DNA of 64,000 bases. Origin: Myroides sp. N17-2 (GTDB lineage: Bacteria; Bacteroidota; Bacteroidia; Flavobacteriales; Flavobacteriaceae). Within the stretch, counting starts at the first letter, position 1, and every line of letters begins with the position of its first letter. Under the pieces are notes generated by a model, which saw only the letters and a list, made by a program, of their open reading frames with translations, did no database searches and was not told the origin of the DNA. The position numbers were made by a program, and so were the translations under genes. Where the stretch lies: the NCBI RefSeq assembly GCF_002286775.1, contig NZ_NSGJ01000005.1:62001-126000 (forward strand). The letters run 5' to 3'. Below are positions 61,519 through 64,000 of this stretch, piece after piece.

Positions 61519-62400
61519 TTACTGTTGATTGTAATAATCGTAAGCTACTTTGGCTACTTGTGCTATGATAGAAGCATTTGTTTTATCATCTTCTAGAGAA
61601 TCCATTACAAAGACTGCTATGGAGAACTGTTTGCCATTAGGAAGATAGACTAGTGCTAAGTCATTATCCACAGCCCTTAATCCCTTGTCGTTTCTAAATG
61701 ACATCCCTGTCTTATGAACTACTACTGTGTTTTTAGGGAGTAAGGCTTTTACTTTATCTTGTCCTGATTTAGTATCTATCATCGCTTGCTGTAAGAAGGC
61801 TTTATATTTAGGTGATAATAATTCTTTTCTATGAAACAGCTCTAATATTCTAGTTGCTTCAAGTGGAGTAATCCAATTATCATATTGATTATTGAAGTCT
61901 AGACTCATTTCCTCTTCACTAGAGACAATCTCAAACTCCTTAATCCCAATACTTCTATAGTATAAGTCTGTCATCTTAGGCCCTATTAAGCTACTGAAAA
62001 ATAAGTTAGAGATATTATTATCACTATGAGAAGCGGTATACTGTATTAGCTCTCCTATAGGCATATTAAAGTCTCCCATAGGTCGTTTATCTCTAAGCGG
62101 ACTATAGGTACCTTCTTTTAAATCCTCTTTCTTAATAAACATCGGAGTATTCAAGTCAATATTGTGTTTATCCATATAATCCAAGATAGTTAAGGCTTGG
62201 AAGAATTTATAAACACTCATAGTAGGGTATTTATGATCATTATTAAAGGTCAGTGTATCTTTTCCATCATAAATGATAGCAATACCTACAGTTGCTTTTT
62301 TATGCTGTAGAATTGGCTCTATTTGTTGTTTTAATTTTTGATTTTGTCCAAATGTTACAGAAGAAATAGACAGTAGGGATAGTAAGAATAATAGTCTCAT
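61519..62400 (-). CDS. class A beta-lactamase (A2-like)
   Basis: 293 residues from ATG 62400, which gives a signal peptide (MRLLFLLSLLSISS, cleavage near TFGQ|N). An in-frame ATG at 62436 lies inside the promoter box, so it is rejected. Active-site motifs: S-V-Y-K at 62-65 (Ser70 and Lys73), S-D-N at 126-128 (SDN loop) and K-T-G at 230-232, with an acidic omega-loop stretch SSEEEMSLDF near 160-170 for Glu166. Secreted to the periplasm to hydrolyse beta-lactams. It resembles chromosomal class A enzymes of Flavobacteriia; substrate range cannot be read from sequence. Confidence 0.92.
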   Translation of the reverse strand: MRLLFLLSLLSISSVTFGQNQKLKQQIEPILQHKKATVGIAIIYDGKDTLTFNNDHKYPTMSVYKFFQALTILDYMDKHNIDLNTPMFIKKEDLKEGTYSPLRDKRPMGDFNMPIGELIQYTASHSDNNISNLFFSSLIGPKMTDLYYRSIGIKEFEIVSSEEEMSLDFNNQYDNWITPLEATRILELFHRKELLSPKYKAFLQQAMIDTKSGQDKVKALLPKNTVVVHKTGMSFRNDKGLRAVDNDLALVYLPNGKQFSIAVFVMDSLEDDKTNASIIAQVAKVAYDYYNQQ

Positions 62401-62423
62401 TAAAAGCTTTTTAAAATAAGCTA

Positions 62424-62431
62424 CAAAAGTA
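62424..62431 (-). promoter_or_regulatory. -7 promoter box of the beta-lactamase gene
   Basis: TACTTTTG on the reverse strand fits TAnnTTTG, 23 bases before the ATG at 62400. No AmpR/LysR or BlaR-type regulator is present nearby, so expression is probably constitutive. Confidence 0.5.
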
Positions 62432-62514
62432 ATCACAAAAAATAAAGTCTAAAAGAAGTGCAAATAAAATAGATCTAATTTTAACAGATTATCAATTCTA
62501 AGAGATTTTTTTAT

Positions 62515-62522
62515 TACGTTTG
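62515..62522 (+). promoter_or_regulatory. -7 promoter box of the DUF2157 gene
   Basis: TACGTTTG fits TAnnTTTG. A TTG codon at 62520 in frame with the gene is part of this box and so is not the start codon. Confidence 0.5.
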
Positions 62523-62555
62523 ACAAAAATTCTATGTATAAATACAACTATTTCT

Positions 62556-63539
62556 ATGAAAGAAAAAATAGATAAGGGCGACTTATATCTTTTAAAAGAG
62601 CATAGTTCGCTTTCAGATATACAACTTGGAGAGCTCTTAGAGCAGAAGAGTTATGCTAATCTAACAGATTGGCAGAAGTTCGCTAAATACTTCACCTTAA
62701 TACTAGGAGCAGGGTTATTCGTTTCGGGGATCGTGTTTTTCTTTGCTTATAATTGGGCAGACCTAGATAAAAACATCAAGTTCTTACTTGTTTTTGGACT
62801 TCTAGCGATATGTGTTGGAGGATCAGTATATCCTAAGTTTAGTACGTTGATTAAGCAGATAAGTTTACTTAGTGCGAGTGTATTAGTAGGTGTGTTATTT
62901 GCTGTATTTGGACAAGTTTATCAAACAGGGGCAAATGCCTACGACTTATTCTTTATGTGGGTATTGGCAGTAACGCCGTGGACGCTATTGAATAAATTCT
63001 CTGCACATTGGTTGTTCTATGCTGTATTAGCGAATACCACTTTAATACTATATTACACACAATTAAGAGAAGAAGACGAACTGTTCTTTAGCGTATTATT
63101 TATGTTACTACTAAACATAGCGCTATATGTAATACCTGTTCTATTAGGGAAGTTCTTTAACTATACAGTGGCTAGATATTATACTGCATTAGTAACTTTC
63201 GCTAGTATTGCACTTGCTACTGCTGGAGTGGTTATGTATATCTTTTTGAGTACGGATCAGTATATCAGAGCAGATATATCAGGATTATATTACTTAGTTG
63301 TCGTTTCGATACTTTGGCTAGTGGGAAGTTTCTTATGGGGTAGAAAGACGAAAGACTTATTAGTGTTTAGCTATATCTATTTAGCCTTGTTTGCTATTGT
63401 ATTTGCTGTACTAATTAAGATCGCTGATTTTAACGAAGCAGCCTTATTACTATATGCACTTTACACTATCGGTGGAACATTTGCTATCGTAAAACTTATT
63501 ATGAATCAGAAAAAACTTTGGAACAATGAGCAAGAGTAA
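62556..63539 (+). CDS. DUF2157 membrane protein
   Basis: 327 residues from ATG 62556 (MKEKIDKGDLYLLKEHSS). The soluble N-terminus with LLEQKSYANLTDWQKFAKYF is the DUF2157 opening, then about eight to nine membrane helices follow (ILGAGLFVSGIVFFFAYNW, GLLAICVGGSVYPKF, VLVGVLFAVFGQVYQTGANAY). DUF2157 proteins are inner-membrane and of unknown function. The next gene starts inside its last codons (ATG 63526, 14-base overlap), so the two are translated together. Confidence 0.9.
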   Translation: MKEKIDKGDLYLLKEHSSLSDIQLGELLEQKSYANLTDWQKFAKYFTLILGAGLFVSGIVFFFAYNWADLDKNIKFLLVFGLLAICVGGSVYPKFSTLIKQISLLSASVLVGVLFAVFGQVYQTGANAYDLFFMWVLAVTPWTLLNKFSAHWLFYAVLANTTLILYYTQLREEDELFFSVLFMLLLNIALYVIPVLLGKFFNYTVARYYTALVTFASIALATAGVVMYIFLSTDQYIRADISGLYYLVVVSILWLVGSFLWGRKTKDLLVFSYIYLALFAIVFAVLIKIADFNEAALLLYALYTIGGTFAIVKLIMNQKKLWNNEQE

Positions 63540-64000
63540 TTTTAAAACCTTAGTCTCTTCATTAGAACAGAGTGGAGTAGAGATAAACCACGAGTCTCTA
63601 ACTGAGGCAACAGATAAGGGAGCGCTAAAGTCGATTATCATAAGAGTGGTATCTGTATTAGGAAGTTTACTAGGTCTAGGTTTATTCATCGGATTTATAG
63701 CTTTAATATCTGCTGATTTATTTAGAAATCAAGCAGTGTTAACAGGTATTGGAATTGCCTTTTTAGTAGGCGCATTCTTCTTTAACCGCAGTAAGGATAG
63801 CGCTATCACAGATAGTATAGCCGTATCGCTATATATAATAGGGCATTCTTTTCTAATCTACGGATTAACAGGAGATAGTAATATAGGAGGATATATTGCC
63901 TTAGCAACTTCTATTATAACGCTATGTGTATATAATAATCAGATTATTAGTTTCTTAAGTACATTAGGTGTACTAATCTCTATACACGTCGTGATGTTTA
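63526..64000 (+). CDS. DUF4401-like membrane protein, 3' end cut by window
   Basis: Open from ATG 63526 to the window edge, at least 158 codons. Begins MSKSNFKTLVSSLEQSGVEI, a short soluble start, followed by membrane segments (SVLGSLLGLGLFIGFIALIS, VLTGIGIAFLVGAFFFN, AVSLYIIGHSFLIYGL, IALATSIITLCVYNNQ). DUF4401 genes commonly follow DUF2157 genes, and the 14-base overlap supports a functional pair. The family name is by position and general look, since the C-terminal half is missing. Confidence 0.8.
   Translation, partial: MSKSNFKTLVSSLEQSGVEINHESLTEATDKGALKSIIIRVVSVLGSLLGLGLFIGFIALISADLFRNQAVLTGIGIAFLVGAFFFNRSKDSAITDSIAVSLYIIGHSFLIYGLTGDSNIGGYIALATSIITLCVYNNQIISFLSTLGVLISIHVVMF

Noticed and set aside
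62401..62436. Upstream ATG for the beta-lactamase
   Set aside because: It overlaps the -7 box TACTTTTG and would put 12 residues ahead of a complete signal peptide.
1..64000. CRISPR arrays, tRNA, rRNA, insertion sequences
   Set aside because: I looked for regularly spaced identical repeats, T-loop GTTCRA signatures and transposase motifs and found none. The palindrome blocks are not evenly spaced and lack spacers.

Overview
The window reads as chromosomal DNA from a member of the Bacteroidota, most likely Flavobacteriaceae; a Myroides-like organism is my guess from overall gene content, not proven. The evidence is AT-rich DNA, genes that lack Shine-Dalgarno sites but carry the Bacteroidota -7 box TAnnTTTG upstream, the gene order HD-lpxD-lpxC/fabZ-lpxA-efp-lpxD2-sucD, a GlnN-type glutamine synthetase, a PorE-like OmpA lipoprotein-style architecture and many short secreted or lipoprotein genes. 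No rRNA, tRNA, CRISPR array or intact transposase was seen.

Layout. 1-9.0 kb: a truncated MocR regulator, small unknown genes, an OmpA-family protein, purC, tatA, a racemase/GNAT pair, a two-gene cassette of unknown function (6.4-7.0 kb), another acetyltransferase and a spermidine synthase-like protein. 9.0-14.2 kb: a candidate structured RNA, an XRE repressor and an M14 carboxypeptidase transcribed divergently from a region packed with eight copies of one operator, an Lrp regulator, a membrane hydrolase and an HTH protein. 14.4-16.9 kb: an MFS exporter with kynureninase. 17.0-20.3 kb: a run of small proteins of immunity type (DUF4240, SUKH and DUF4303-like). 20.5-23.2 kb: SemiSWEET, MFS and an unknown gene.

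23.2-30.8 kb is broken up by blocks of short palindromic modules that surround a glutamine amidotransferase, the PorE-like protein, meso-diaminopimelate dehydrogenase and two small exported proteins. 30.8-37.8 kb holds a DUF6985 protein, a PhoX-like lipoprotein followed by a di-haem peroxidase behind a terminator, and two tandem DUF695 paralogues. 38.0-47.6 kb is core metabolism: yaaA, hutH, then the lipid A/efp/sucD block. 48.2-53.1 kb: lipase, HdeD-like protein, collagen-motif lipoprotein, glnN. After an 800-base gap, 53.9-59.6 kb encodes one giant 1908-residue helicase-nuclease, a likely defence protein. The window ends with a peroxiredoxin, a 3-hydroxyacyl-CoA dehydrogenase, a class A beta-lactamase and a DUF2157/DUF4401-like membrane pair cut by the window edge.

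The least expected signals are not genes: (1) a family of about 156-base imperfect palindromes at 11.95 and 20.35 kb, with a related end at 9.3 kb, whose two full copies differ in sequence but keep the same fold through paired changes; (2) the operator array at 9.85-10.13 kb, in which operators coincide with the -7 boxes of both divergent genes; (3) the palindrome patchwork at 23-31 kb, also with compensating stem changes.
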